A stretch of DNA of 64,000 bases from Corinectria fuckeliana (GCA_019137255.1 WPDH01000221.1:62001-126000); one strand, 5' to 3'. Positions 32,127-43,048 are shown, counted from the first letter of the stretch. Notes: generated by a model not told the origin, from the sequence alone. Program-made: numbers and translations.

Positions 32127-33332
32127 ATGAGCGATGATGCCTCGCCGAGCTCCCCGGCGCAGATCGATGCCTCCTCCGTCGAGCCCTCCGTCGACAACAA
32201 CAACAACAACAACTCCTTCTCCTCATCCTCCTCCGGCAACCGCGTCGCCTGGGAGCCAGCTTCGGCGTTCGCCAGCACCACCAGCACCACCACTACCCCG
32301 TCCCGACGCCGCGCCCAGTCGCAGTCGCAGCGCCGCAAGAAGAAGAAGAGCAGGAGGAAACGCAATCCTGGGTTAGCACGGAAGCTAGAATTCGTCACCC
32401 ATTTACTCAAGAGCCTTGATACCCTGGTCTTTGTGGAGTTAAGTGCATTGTATTATATGGAGTACGTCTCGGCCCGTCCCTTGCTCTCTCGCTCTTTCGC
32501 TCACCTCTCTGTCCCTCTCTCTAGATGTTCCATGTTCCGATTCATCCTGCGTGCTGTTGGCCAGTACATGTACCTGACCCCCAAGGATGACTCCTTTCCC
32601 TTCCTCATGCCCGCGAGCCGCATGCACGTCATCTTGGTCGTCGTCCCCAACGTCATCTGCGTGCTCTTACACCTGTTCTGCGCCCTCCCGGTAGGGCCAG
32701 ACTATCATCGGGGGTACATGCATGGCGGCTTGGTCGTCGACTTTGTTGGCCAGAAGCCCCCTACCTCTCGATTGTACTACATACTAACCGACGTCGCCAT
32801 CCTCGCCGTCCAGTGCCTAATGTTGACCGTCCATACGGAGCGAGAGAGGCTCCGCGTCATGCTCAAGACATTCCGCCCCATGGGGTCGGACATCGCTCAG
32901 CAAGCTATAGCAGTCCCCAGCATCGAAGACCTGGACGCGGAGGAACGTGGCGTCTCTCGCGAAATGTCTGTCTCCGCGACGGCCGACGAGACGAATGACG
33001 TCGAAATGCAGCCGCTACGTCGCCCAAGCGATGCGGATGAGGGCAACGGCAACGAGCAGAACGGGGAATCAGAGTCCATGTCGTTATCGCGGGAGGAGTC
33101 AATGGAGGAATCTTCGAGGTCACATCTGTCGGATCTCTTGAGCTCCGGCAACGCGATCCTCGGCGAGTACCATATCGTCCACTCCATACGCTCGGCGGCC
33201 ATGGACCTCGAGAGGACGGCGGCGCACTCCCTCCGCTCGCTGAGCTATGGAGCTACCATGGCAGCCCTGGAGGCGCGGCGACGGGGGGCCAACGTGACGA
33301 CCCGGCCTGTACAAACTGATAGACGGCAGTAG
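32127..33332 (+). CDS. DUF1746 membrane protein, Dsc4-like (Golgi DSC E3 ligase subunit candidate)
   Basis: DUF1746 proteins include fission yeast Dsc4, a subunit of the Golgi DSC ubiquitin ligase that activates the sterol-sensing factor SREBP; assignment to that complex is inferred. Two exons, 32127-32461 and 32525-33332, 380 residues. The N-terminus is Ser/Asn/Thr-rich with a six-Asn run and a basic stretch (RRKKKKSRRKRNPG). The DUF1746 core starts at KLEFVTHLLKSLDTLVFVEL and SALYYMECSMFRFILRAV across the joint, with two membrane helices (MHVILVVVPNVICVLLHLF and LYYILTDVAILAVQCLMLTV). The C-terminal half is acidic and Ser-rich. The 63-bp intron (GTACGT...CTAG) has no stop and is a multiple of three, so retaining it would add 21 residues between YYME and CSMF; removing it restores the family sequence. 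Confidence 0.85.
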   Translation: MSDDASPSSPAQIDASSVEPSVDNNNNNNSFSSSSSGNRVAWEPASAFASTTSTTTTPSRRRAQSQSQRRKKKKSRRKRNPGLARKLEFVTHLLKSLDTLVFVELSALYYMEYVSARPLLSRSFAHLSVPLSRCSMFRFILRAVGQYMYLTPKDDSFPFLMPASRMHVILVVVPNVICVLLHLFCALPVGPDYHRGYMHGGLVVDFVGQKPPTSRLYYILTDVAILAVQCLMLTVHTERERLRVMLKTFRPMGSDIAQQAIAVPSIEDLDAEERGVSREMSVSATADETNDVEMQPLRRPSDADEGNGNEQNGESESMSLSREESMEESSRSHLSDLLSSGNAILGEYHIVHSIRSAAMDLERTAAHSLRSLSYGATMAALEARRRGANVTTRPVQTDRRQ

Positions 33333-33423
33333 GGTCAATACGGAAGTTCAAGCGTTCGTCAGTGTTGTAGCCTTAGTGTGTGTGCGTGTGTGTATTATTT
33401 TGAACCATCCAAGTAGGTTGCCC

Positions 33424-34638
33424 TTACGCTATCTTCCTGCCCACGTTGCCAACGCCAGAACCCTTAACAGAAAGAATGATATCGTCCGCCTCGTCGCCCA
33501 CATCCCTCAAGCCCCAGCTGCTCGCGCCAAAGGTCTTCAAGTCTCTCGCCAGCCCCACCATCTCCTCCGTGCCAACGACATCCCGGCCTATCCTCAGGCG
33601 ACCAACATCTTCCGAGCCCATTGCCATCAGCACAAGAACCGTCTGGGCCGAGGCGTGGGTGACGCATCCGCCCTGCGCGATGGTCTCCAAGAGCTGGTAT
33701 GCGCATTGCTTGCCGACTTCTTCGGGGACCACGCCGCCCTCCGGCGGGACGACGACATCTGCCGAGTAGATGACGCCCACTGCGCTGCTCTCGGCCACCA
33801 AGCTCAGGCCGAAACCAATGCCCAGCCGTCTCTTACTCCCTGCCTTGTCGCCGGTGGGCACGAGCGGTGCCTGGTCGTATTGTGCGGCGACGTGGATATC
33901 GGACACGAAGGGGTTCAAGACCTCACGCGCGGAGTGGATCATGCGTGCGTTGTTGGACGCCGACACTCCTGTGCAGTACGCGACGCCCCGTATCCTCTTT
34001 ATCCGCCCAGGGCTGCGGTTCAGGTGCAGCGTCTTGGGTAACCGCACCTGGCTCGCGAATCGTAGCTCGACGCATCCGCCGCCGCCTCGTCCACCGGGCC
34101 CGGCGCATGATCGCTGCAGCACCCGCAGCTCTATCCGCGCGGGAGGGATGCCGAAGAGGCCGAAGAGAGGGAGGATGGCGGTTCGGAAGGAGTCGACCGA
34201 GATGTCGCCCGTCTCGGTGGAGGATGTGATGACGCCCGGTCCGGAGAAGCGCACGTTCATGTGCGCCTTGGAGAAAGGCGCCAGGAGGCACAGCGGCAGC
34301 AGGAAGTACGAGACGCCTCGGGTGCAAGTCATGGGGACGTTGTGCTCAATCATGTCTCCCTCGGAAGCGCCGAAGCCGGCGATAGTGCCCGTGATCAAGC
34401 CGGGGTGGTAGGTGATGGTGGTGCCTGTGTACGAGATCTGCATGGAGCTGCCGTTGGTGACGGCTTCCATGAGGCGCAGGAACGAAATCTCGTGGGGGGC
34501 CAGGCCGGGGTTGGTCGGCGACGTGCTTCGGATCTTTGCGATGTGGACGGGCCGGCCGGTCAGCGTGGACAGGACCACCCGTTGGGTGAAGGCCCTGTGA
34601 CCTGTGAATCGGAGGAACTCTGGCGAGGAATTCGACAT
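33424..34638 (-). CDS. RCL1: RNA 3'-terminal phosphate cyclase-like protein Rcl1
   Basis: Nucleolar factor that works with Bms1 in early 18S rRNA processing; related to RNA 3'-phosphate cyclases but without cyclase activity in the family. Single exon, 404 residues from ATG 34638 (MSNSSPEFLRFTG); a longer frame upstream begins only with TTG. Clear family segments: RFTGHRAFTQRVVLSTLTGR, GLAPHEISFLRLMEAVTNGS, ISYTGTTITYHPGLITG, then CTRGVSYFLLPLCLLAPFSK, SVDSFRTAILPLFGLFGI, HLNRSPGRIKRIRGVAYC, GFGLSLVAESSAVGVIYSAD and VLMAMGSEDVGRLRIG. The absence of the cyclase active-site histidine near the C-terminus is expected for Rcl1, but I checked this only by eye. It is divergent with the PPR gene, with 274 bp between ATGs. 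Confidence 0.93.
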   Translation of the reverse strand: MSNSSPEFLRFTGHRAFTQRVVLSTLTGRPVHIAKIRSTSPTNPGLAPHEISFLRLMEAVTNGSSMQISYTGTTITYHPGLITGTIAGFGASEGDMIEHNVPMTCTRGVSYFLLPLCLLAPFSKAHMNVRFSGPGVITSSTETGDISVDSFRTAILPLFGLFGIPPARIELRVLQRSCAGPGGRGGGGCVELRFASQVRLPKTLHLNRSPGRIKRIRGVAYCTGVSASNNARMIHSAREVLNPFVSDIHVAAQYDQAPLVPTGDKAGSKRRLGIGFGLSLVAESSAVGVIYSADVVVPPEGGVVPEEVGKQCAYQLLETIAQGGCVTHASAQTVLVLMAMGSEDVGRLRIGRDVVGTEEMVGLARDLKTFGASSWGLRDVGDEADDIILSVKGSGVGNVGRKIA

Positions 34639-34912
34639 GTTGCGTGTTTGAGTGTTCGCCAACTTTCGTTTCGCATTCCGCCGGCCAGAACAAAAAATTA
34701 TCTTTCTGCCGGTTGCAAAAGTTACCAGGGCCCCACCCGGAAAGGCAGGCGGTGAGCACTACCACCCGTGTAGTCCCCACTTGGAGTGGCAGATTTCTAG
34801 GTCTTATCGATAAAGCCCGTGGCAGCGCAACTACGAAGTATAGACCCTAAAAATGTTCCAGATCCCACGTTGATACTTCAGATTCAAGACTGAAGGCTCG
34901 CGCGCTGCGAAA
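34639..34912. promoter_or_regulatory. Putative bidirectional promoter, RCL1 / PPR gene
   Basis: 274 bp between divergent start codons must hold both core promoters and leaders. No TATA box is obvious. Confidence 0.5.
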
Positions 34913-37414
34913 ATGCCGGGTCGGCCGCTATTGCTTGACCTGCAATGTCGAAACAACACTATCTGTCGCTCGTGCCGACTCGCGATTCGACAGCGATCGC
35001 CACAGCTCCAATTGGCTTCGTCATACAGCTCTTCGACCTCCAAGGCCAAGGCCACCGCACGACGGCCCGCCGACGATGCGATTACCCGAAAGCCAAGCAA
35101 GCTGGAGTTTAAGCAGTACCTTGATCGCGTTAGGTCCTTGCAGAGCCCGAAGAAGGAGGGGAAGTCATTCTCGGTCCGGTACTTCGAGCAGAACAGCACC
35201 CAGAGGACGGAGCTCTCCGGCGAGGAGGCCTTTGGCGACTCGCTCAACCAACTCGATGCGTCAGAGCTCAAGGACGCCTTGCACGGGATAAAGGAACAGC
35301 TAGGCGGGCAGGAGGAGAAGGACGCCTTCGACGAGGTGGTGGCCCAGATGGGCGGCGACTGGGACAAGATGAAGACGGCGGACGACCTAGAAAAGATGGT
35401 GGCTAGGATGGACGCATACACGGCGGCGATCGACGCGGAAATCGACAAAACCGGCGGGGAGCTGCCCATGGAGATGCTGGATGAGCTTGATTCGCAGATA
35501 CCAGGGCTGCCTGAGATGGGAACTCTAGGCTCGCGGGTGACTCTGCCGCAGATCCCAGAGAAGCCGTGGACAATCAACCAACGGAAGAAGATTGCGAGGC
35601 TCAACATAGTGCTGTCCCGCATCTCACGAAATTTGCGACGAGACTCGAAGCTCACGAAGAAGAGCGTCCAGGGCGTGTACAAGGCCTACCATGCGGCAAG
35701 GCTTTCCCTCGCACATGGATGGGACAACGTGCCCCTTGAAGTTTGGGATCTCCTGTGGAAGGTCTTCTCTGCAGACGAGTCGGTCAACATCCATAGGCTG
35801 TCGCACATCGCGCTTCTGGCACGGGACATGAGCGAGGCCAAGGTTGTCTTGAGCCCTGCCCAGCAGCTGCTGACCATCGAGGCCATGTTTGTGGACGGCT
35901 GGGAGGCCAAGGCCGTTGAGAGCTGGCGGCGATGCATAAGCACGCTGGGCGATGAGAACGCAGAGACCTTCAAGGAGTTCTGGGAACTTGGCGTGCGGAT
36001 GTACTGCCGCGAGGGAGATCTGGAGCAGGCGCAGCGGGCCATCAACAAGCTCCTGGAGAGGCAGACGGACGCTCGCATCCTCATGCCTCTGATCCGGACG
36101 TGCTCGGAGCTCGGCACGGAGGGGGGCCGAGACAGGGCCTGGTCCGTCTACCGGCAACTGCGAGGGCTTCTTGGGCAGGACATGAAGATCACCGACTACG
36201 ACCAGGTGATATCCTACTTCTTGGCCACGAACCAGACCGAAAACGCCCTCTTTGCCTTTGTCGACATGATGAGCGACGGGAAGATCGACTTGAAGAGGAC
36301 CACGTCCCTGCCTTCGGTCGTCGCAAACAAGTTCTTCTTTGGCAAATGGCTCAAGCGCCTCATCGGCGCCAGCGACCTAGACGGCGCCCTCCGCGTCGTC
36401 GAGTTCATGCGGAAGAAGGGCGTCGACGCCGCCCCGATCCATCTCAACGGCCTGATCGGCGCCTGGCAGCGCTCCGGCGGCGTAGTCGACCTCGAGAGGG
36501 CCGACGAGATGGCTTGGGGCATGATTGAGTCTCGCATCAGCTTCGTCGAAGCCAGGCGAGACGACAAGAGCAGCAGCAAAAGGGCCAGGCCGGTCCCGAC
36601 GTCGGCGCCGGCGCCGCTACCCAGAGCCACGCTCGAGACTTTCTCCCTGCTTGCGGAGAACTACCGCATGCGCGGCCTCCACGAACGGCTCCGGCTGCTG
36701 TGGCAGGCGTCCCGCGACGCCGAGATCAGCCCCGACGCCTTCATGATCAACCAGCTCCTCGAGTCGTACCTCCAGGCCGGCCAGGCCAAGGAGGCGCTCG
36801 AGCTCTACCGCACCCTCGTCACCGAGCAGGGCGTCAGCCCGGACCCCTACACCTTCAGCGCGCTGTGGAAGACGCTGGGCATCAACCGGCTTCGCGCCGT
36901 CGCCGAAGACGCCCTCCCCGCCGAGGCCCAGGCGACGCGCGCCCTCTTCGCCGAGACGGTCCGGTTCAGGCGCGTCTTCGACCCGGACGGCATGGACGGC
37001 CAGCTCGCGCGCAAGGTGCTGCACACGTTCCGCCGCATCGAGGACCACGCCGGCCTCGTCGTCGCCCTGACGGCCCTCCGCGACCTCTTCCGCTTCCTGC
37101 CCCCCGAGACGCTCGTCCTCGAGATGGTCCTCGGCACCACCAAGCTCTCGTGGGACACCACCAGCCACCGCAACCGCCTCGTGCTCGCCAAGCGCAACCT
37201 CGACCGCGCCCTCGTCGCCGCCGCCGACGGCGACGCCGCCAACCTCGAGGGCCGGCCCCGCGGCGAGGCCCTCTCGGAGTACCTCCAGAAGCACTTCTGG
37301 CCCGACGGCGTCGACGAGGCGACCAAGAGGAAGGCTTTCCGCGAGGCGGCTACGCAGATGGGCGTGTACGAGCTGTTGAAGAAGGCGGCGAGGAAGAAAG
37401 CCACGATTGCTTGA
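34913..37414 (+). CDS. Pentatricopeptide-repeat protein, probably mitochondrial
   Basis: Single-exon gene of 833 residues. The N-terminus is rich in Arg, Ser and Leu with few acids (CRNNTICRSCRLAIRQRSPQ and LASSYSSSTSKAKATARR), as in a mitochondrial presequence. A helical body follows with PPR/TPR-like repeats, for example AVESWRRCISTLGDENAETF, YDQVISYFLATNQTENALFA, ASDLDGALRVVEFMRKKGV, AFMINQLLESYLQAGQAKEA and LYRTLVTEQGVSPDPYTFSA. Fungal proteins of this class stabilise or help translate specific mitochondrial mRNAs; the target here cannot be read from sequence. The last third is very GC-rich at third codon positions compared with the first third. The ATG is the first in frame and lies shortly after a stop-rich leader. 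Confidence 0.82.
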   Translation: MPGRPLLLDLQCRNNTICRSCRLAIRQRSPQLQLASSYSSSTSKAKATARRPADDAITRKPSKLEFKQYLDRVRSLQSPKKEGKSFSVRYFEQNSTQRTELSGEEAFGDSLNQLDASELKDALHGIKEQLGGQEEKDAFDEVVAQMGGDWDKMKTADDLEKMVARMDAYTAAIDAEIDKTGGELPMEMLDELDSQIPGLPEMGTLGSRVTLPQIPEKPWTINQRKKIARLNIVLSRISRNLRRDSKLTKKSVQGVYKAYHAARLSLAHGWDNVPLEVWDLLWKVFSADESVNIHRLSHIALLARDMSEAKVVLSPAQQLLTIEAMFVDGWEAKAVESWRRCISTLGDENAETFKEFWELGVRMYCREGDLEQAQRAINKLLERQTDARILMPLIRTCSELGTEGGRDRAWSVYRQLRGLLGQDMKITDYDQVISYFLATNQTENALFAFVDMMSDGKIDLKRTTSLPSVVANKFFFGKWLKRLIGASDLDGALRVVEFMRKKGVDAAPIHLNGLIGAWQRSGGVVDLERADEMAWGMIESRISFVEARRDDKSSSKRARPVPTSAPAPLPRATLETFSLLAENYRMRGLHERLRLLWQASRDAEISPDAFMINQLLESYLQAGQAKEALELYRTLVTEQGVSPDPYTFSALWKTLGINRLRAVAEDALPAEAQATRALFAETVRFRRVFDPDGMDGQLARKVLHTFRRIEDHAGLVVALTALRDLFRFLPPETLVLEMVLGTTKLSWDTTSHRNRLVLAKRNLDRALVAAADGDAANLEGRPRGEALSEYLQKHFWPDGVDEATKRKAFREAATQMGVYELLKKAARKKATIA

Positions 37415-37952
37415 GGATCTCCAAGTATACCTACCCATCTCCCCAAATCTAACGACATGTTGAACGGCGGCAAGGGAATAGTCCAGCCTAGTTGGCATGA
37501 TCGAATTGTATAAACAGACAGCATGGAAGCTGTGGGCATTACATGTATAATAGAAAACGCACCTGGCTCAGTCAGTAGTAGAATGGTCTGAAGATCCAGC
37601 ACCTTTCCACACATGTCACATAAGTCCCTTTCCCGCGTCAGTGTAGAACGTGATGGGTATTAAAAATACAGATTTGCGGATGCCGTCGACAGCAGTTGTA
37701 GCTAGAAGCAGAGAAATCCTATCGCGGCCCGTAGCTAGGACGTTTCCTTCCAAACCAAAAAAAAAGTCCCGTCTTTTCCGTCCGCCCGTCCGCCCGTGCA
37801 TCCCGTCCGAAACTCCGGCGCTATGCAAAAGAAAATCAAACAACATGCCCCCTTTTCTCTCCGGTGTTGTAACCAGCTGCTGCACTGTTCCTTCGCCAGC
37901 TACGAGCATGCGTAGTTGCAGGAGAGGGGGGGGGGGGGGGGGGGGGGGTGNN

Positions 37953-37989
<37 letters not shown>
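37415..37989. other. Convergent 3' flanks with poly-G tract
   Basis: 3' ends of the PPR gene (plus) and TAF3 (minus). No gene seen. The poly-G run is listed separately. Confidence 0.4.
37926..37985. repeat. Poly-G homopolymer with two undetermined bases
   Basis: About 60 bp of almost pure G with one T and N at 37951-37952, starting 5 bp beyond the TAF3 stop codon. The Ns indicate an unresolved assembly position, so the true length is unknown. Confidence 0.9.
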
Positions 37990-38752
37990 CTACGACAAGT
38001 CCATATCCTCGTGGCCGTCTAGGCGGTCGCCCACGGAGCTGAGGCCCGAGTCGTCGTCGTCATCGTCGTCGCTAATGTGGCCGTTTTGCTGGGGTGGGTT
38101 TTGGCCTTGGTCTTGGTCTTGCTGCGGCTGCTGATCTCGATCCTGGGGCGTCACGCTCCGTTTGGAGATCCATTCGGCAATGGTCATGTCCGGGCCGCCT
38201 TCGACTTGGACCTCGCCGGCGTCGTGGCCGCGGCCGAGGATGGTGCCGTGGTATTTTGCGTCTTCGCCGGTCTTGCTGTGCTTCTTCTTGAGGGCTGCGA
38301 GCAAAAGTGTCAGCGTCTCCATGTCGTTACGTTGAAAGGGGTTATAGTTCGCAACCATTGAGGTAATCCGTCGCGTCCGACTCCCCGTCCCCGTTGCCAA
38401 ACTCCATCATCTCCTTCATGCGCTGGCCGGCGAACCAGCGGACAAACTCCTCGACGCCGCGGACGTCCTCGTCGCCGCGCCAGTGCTGCTCGGTGGCGAC
38501 GCGCTCGGGCAGCAGGGCGCCGACGTCCTGCAGGGCCATGCGGATGTCGACGAGGGTGAAGTCGGCGCTGTTGCCCTGGTTGTGCGCGGCGTGGTCGGCC
38601 GTGGCCTGGCACAGCAGCGAGAGGTAGCGCGCCGCGAGGTCAGTGAGCGAGTCGAGCACCGCCGGCCGCGTCGAGTGGTAGCCCGTGGCGCGCAGCACCT
38701 GGAGGATCGACGGCCGGAGCAGCGCGTGGAAGAGGGAGGGCGGCGTGGTCAT
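37990..38752 (-). CDS. TAF3: TFIID subunit TAF3 (bromodomain-associated histone-fold protein)
   Basis: TAF3 pairs with TAF10 through a histone fold in the general transcription factor TFIID. Exons 38752-38356 and 38294-37990 give 233 residues. The N-terminal bromodomain-associated (BTP) histone fold is clear: HALLRPSILQVLRATGYHST, VLDSLTDLAARYLSLLCQAT and FTLVDIRMALQDVGALLPE. A fungal TAF3 extension follows (VEEFVRWFAGQRMKEMMEFG, DYLNALKKKHSKTGEDAKYH and GTILG). The C-terminus is Gln- and Asp-rich (HISDDDDDDDSGL) and there is no PHD finger, as usual in fungi. The intron donor is GTTGCG, uncommon but fixed by protein continuity (DYLN|ALKKKH). The stop codon is 5 bp from the poly-G tract. Confidence 0.88.
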
Positions 38753-39273
38753 GTTTTCGAGAGGGTTGTTTTGGTTGGGTATTTCAAAGTCTCGAAGCTT
38801 GTCTGGGAAAAGAGAGAAGAGAGAAGAGAGACGGAGAGAGCGTGGTGGTTTCTACTCGAAGCGACGGTGTCGCGCTGGCTGGGACGTCATCGGCTGGAGC
38901 TTGTAAGGGTCCCACAGCGTGTGTCCGCCCCAAGCGCTGGTTGAACCTGGTGTTGAAGAGGAGGAAATGCTGGAAGCGAAGCTGTTGGTGTCGCAAAGGT
39001 TGGGTGGGCTGTGAAAGAGACTCCCACCAAGCATGGAATTTGGGGCGCTTGGCTTCAGCCTCGTTCGGGCGGGTACAGTGTGCGGTGTCACTCCGCACGT
39101 TAGCATGGTTCTCACTGTCGGTAATGCAAGTTGCATGCATGAGCTCTACTAATTGCATTTCGAGGTCTTTGTGCGTATTTACCTTGACGGTTTCTTGGTT
39201 CGTACAACTACGTATCCCAGGCATCGTACAAGCTCCCTCCGTTCAAACTCACGACGCCAGCCTACTTGCCCAC
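38753..39273. other. TAF3 promoter and DPP5 3' flank
   Basis: No supported gene; overlapping short frames on both strands lack family resemblance. A GAGAGA-rich run lies at 38810-38840. Confidence 0.4.
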
Positions 39274-41816
39274 CTACACGGTAAGCATGCCTGTTCGCGA
39301 CTCTAACCTCCTGTCGTCGGAAACACCACTGTATTTATTGATCCAGTTTAGCACTTCTCTGTGCCAAACCAGTGAGTTTTCGGGTTTCAGGACCCACTGT
39401 TCCATCACGTTAACAAACAACAAACATACTCCTACGTCTTCTGGCGAGAGCTACTGTGACTTACATGGTTCTCATCGGGAAACATGACGAACTTGCTGGG
39501 AACTTTCCGGGCTTGGAGTACATTGAACATGGATAGACCCTCCGCGATGGGGAGGCGGTAGTCGAGCTCGTTGTGGATGACCTAGGCATTGTGAGCTTGT
39601 GAGCAGGCCAAGCGTGTAGACGAGCATGATGCAAGTGTTCCAGGTCAGCCTACCAGTTGCGGAGTGGCCCATTCGCCCGTATGCAGCGATGGATCCCACT
39701 TCTCGTATCCCGGGCGGTTGTCCCAGAGCGTGCCGCCAAAGTCGTGCTCCGGGAAGAACAGCTCGTCGCTCGACCACTGGCTCTGCGTGGAGAAGACGCC
39801 ATCGTGGCAGACCAGAGCCTTGAATCTGCGTCCCAGATCATTCCCCTGGATCCAGTCTGCGGACTTGTCAGCATCTGTTCTCTGGTGCAGTCACAAGAGG
39901 ATAAATAGATGCCGTTCTTACTGATCATGTAGCCGCCGTATGATGCTCCCAACGCCACCGCTCGGTCAGTGTCCACATACTTGACCTCCTTTTCGAGATA
40001 CTCGAAGCACTTGACCAAGTCCTGGTAAGGACCGCCTCCCCAGTTCTCCGTAATCGCATCAATATGGGCCTGCCCGTATCCTGTGCTGCCGATCGGGTTG
40101 GGACAGACAACGACATATCCTTGCTCGGCGAAGATGGCCGGATTCCACCGGGTGCTCCAGTCATCGGTCCACGCCGACTGTGGACCTCCGTGAATCAAGA
40201 AGGCCAGCGGGTACTTTTTGGACGAGTCGAAATTGGACGGCGTCATAACCAAAGCGTGGTTGTCGTATCCTGCTGAGCCCGGGTACCAAATCTCCGAGCT
40301 TTGCGATTCCGAGAGGCCAAAAGATTTGCCGTGCTTAGAGCTCGTCGAGATCTCCTTGATAGACCCCGTTTCAGGGTCGAGGATTGAATAGCTGGAGCTC
40401 TCAATACGGGACCTGGAACTGACCAGGAGCGAATTGCTCGTCCCCAGTGTGTGCGCTTCAACGACAGAGCCGTTGCCATGAATGGCCTGGGGAAGATGTG
40501 TAGCATTTAAGGGTGAGGCGGGGAGCTTCCAGAGTACCGTTCTTCCATGACGCTCTGCCGCAACGTACAGTACCTTGTCGTCCTCGCCCCAAATAGCCCA
40601 GTCGGGTCTCAGATCCCAGCCGCCCTCACCATCGCTAGTCTCGTAGAACTCCTGTACGTTGCTCAAGTCGGTAACATCAGGAATGAGCATCAGCCTCGCC
40701 TTGTCCGACTCGTATTTTTCGCTCCTCATCTTCGCAAAGACAATCTGTCGGCCATCGCTAGAGAAGGCGGGCGAGAGACTGTAACCCCTCAAACGCCCAG
40801 TCTTGACAAGCTGGGGGGTCGAGGCCTTCTCGGTCCACGACTTGATGGGCACGTAATAGAGGTCTGACTTGGTGTATCTCGCGGGGTTCAGATCCGGGTC
40901 CTTGGAGACGAAGACTATGGCCTCGTCGGAGATGTCAAAGTCTCCGGAGCCACCAAACGGAGGTACGGGGCTGCTCAGACGGGTGTCGCGCAGGAGGTTG
41001 GTAAGGCCGGGATGGTCAAGGGCCCATTTGCCGTCTCGTTTCACAATCAGACCGTACCACAGAGAGTTCTGGTTGGCAGTGTTCCAGGTATCCCAGTGGC
41101 GGACGAACAGGCTAGTGTAGATCTTTGCGGATGAGTTCGACTTGGCCTCGGCAGCAGGCCAGTACATGTCTCCGTCGGGGGTGGTCAAGGCGGAGCAGAC
41201 AAATGCAACCTTGTTCTCGGACAGGGTCTTTGCCTTGGGGTTGGAGATGCTCCCGGCAAAGTTGTGAATCATGTGCGGCCTTGTAGACAGAGTCAGCATC
41301 TAGAGCTATAAGGGGCCAGCGCCGGTTACTAGCACTAGTAGGTATAAACACACTCAGAAGAGTTGTTGAAGACGTGTTGGGAAAGGAGCACGGAGCTGCC
41401 ATTGTCCCCAGTCTTTATGAAGGCGACCTCATTCTCGCTGATCCAAACGGGCTCAGCGGCAGAGGTGTCTTCGGAAATGAGGTGGGAAGAGCCATCGTTG
41501 ATGTTGAGGACACGGATCTGGGAGGACTTGACGTGGGTTTCGAAGGAGTAGGACGAGACCTAGAGCAGGTCGAATCAGTCTACTTTCCCCATTTACCTTG
41601 GTCTTCAGGGTGCAATGGAAAAGATGAAAGCACGGAGAAATCAGGTTAGAGGGCAAGATTGGGTGCATGTTGAAAACGAACCGTGTAGAGGATCAGGTCG
41701 CCGGAGGAGTTGGGGATGCCGGCGGACCGGCGCGGGGCCGAAAGCAGCACATCAGGCGTGAACCGGACGGCTTGAATTGTCATCATGAGAAGGAAAGGAA
41801 GCGTGAAGATGATCAT
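39274..41816 (-). CDS. DPP5: Dipeptidyl-peptidase V, secreted prolyl-oligopeptidase family serine protease
   Basis: Cleaves X-Ala and similar dipeptides from peptide N-termini outside the cell; a MEROPS S9C-type enzyme. Six exons: 41816-41682, 41559-41354, 41279-39922, 39856-39654, 39581-39465 and 39396-39274, 713 residues, the usual size. The signal peptide is MIIFTLPFLLMMTIQA. A beta-propeller domain covers about 50-430 (GDLILYTVSSYSFE, SLSPAFSSDGRQIVFAKM) and the hydrolase domain begins near PLAFLIHGGPQSAW. The catalytic Ser is in GASYGGYMI, the Asp in VIHNELDYRLPIAEG and the His in FPDENHWVLKPENS, this last read across the final joint. The tail HREVLNWINKYSG is typical. The likely role is nutrient peptide degradation; no regulatory site was identified. 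Confidence 0.95.
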
Positions 41817-43048
41817 GTCGTGTTTATAGGTATGTAAGTGAGAGAGAGGGAGAAGGGAAAAGGTGGCAAATCATTCTCATGGAGGAGGAGGGAGGAGGAA
41901 AGAGGAGGAGGAGGAAGAATAATAGCAAAGGGAAGTAGAGAAAGAAAAGTCGTGATGGAGCTGGAGCTTCGATGGAGCTTGGTGAGCTCTCGACTCCACA
42001 GGCATTGTACAGTACCAACCCCGCACCCGTCCGTATTTAGAAGCTACTTTAGTGCACCGTAGCTGTACGGATAGCCTAAGTAACAGTCGCACAGCGGTCA
42101 CACCTCACTTTAGGAGCATCCATGGGCCCCATCAGCCTCTTCTTCACCACGATGCAGTGCTGTACAGCACCTACATAATAGTCAATAGTTATCCTAGTCA
42201 AGTCTTCATACTTGGTATCTACAGGTAGTGAGTGTAACGCGTTATGGTGGCGTCAACTTCGGTCTAATCGCTCATCACCGTCCCCCTCTTACACTCCGAT
42301 GCTTCGGATCACACCATGATATTAACCCAAAAAGGGCCCGCAAGGACACCAATCATCACACTGCCGTCGTGCAAAAGATCCCAGTCCTCCCGTTACACTA
42401 CCTACTGTTACGGGCAAGGAGCCTTTTTGCCTTTCTTCCAGTCCCTTGTTCAACGCTGCTAGCGCCATCATAACCCCAGCACAAAGTGGGATTGATCCAA
42501 ACAAGCTGCCATAATCAGAAGCTACAGCCGATGGATAAACCAGTGAACCGCCAGTGATCTTTCTTGGACGGCTCCATCCGGAATCATGTGTTTACATAGT
42601 AACGAATCAATCATACCACAGCTCAGTGTCTCCGTACGAAGAATATGCCTGGCACCTCTCATGGAAGTTGTCAAGTGTACCTGCAATTGCAATTGCAATC
42701 CGCAGTCCGCCAGTATCTAGCATCACTTCATCAGATACATCGGAATTCTACAACACCGAGTCCCATTCGAGCTCGTCCATCCACCCATAGACCAATTATA
42801 GCCACGGTTCCTTGAACGCCACATGAAAAGCGGTGTACCAGAGAAAGCCCTTCACTTTATACATCAGCCATCTTAATAAACGCCACGCATCCCTCTCCTA
42901 GGCCGAGTGACGATGCTTTCCATATTGTCCCAAACGCCCAAAGCCGAACCCCACCCATCCATATATCAAGTGTCCCTCCGTCAGAACTCAGGATTACCAT
43001 ACAGACCAACCCCGCAAACAGTCGGCCCCAGTCTCCAAGACAGATGCT
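41817..43048. other. DPP5 promoter and EAF6 3' flank
   Basis: No supported gene. A purine-rich stretch (GGAGGAGGAGG) lies at 41880-41925 in the DPP5 leader or promoter. Confidence 0.4.
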
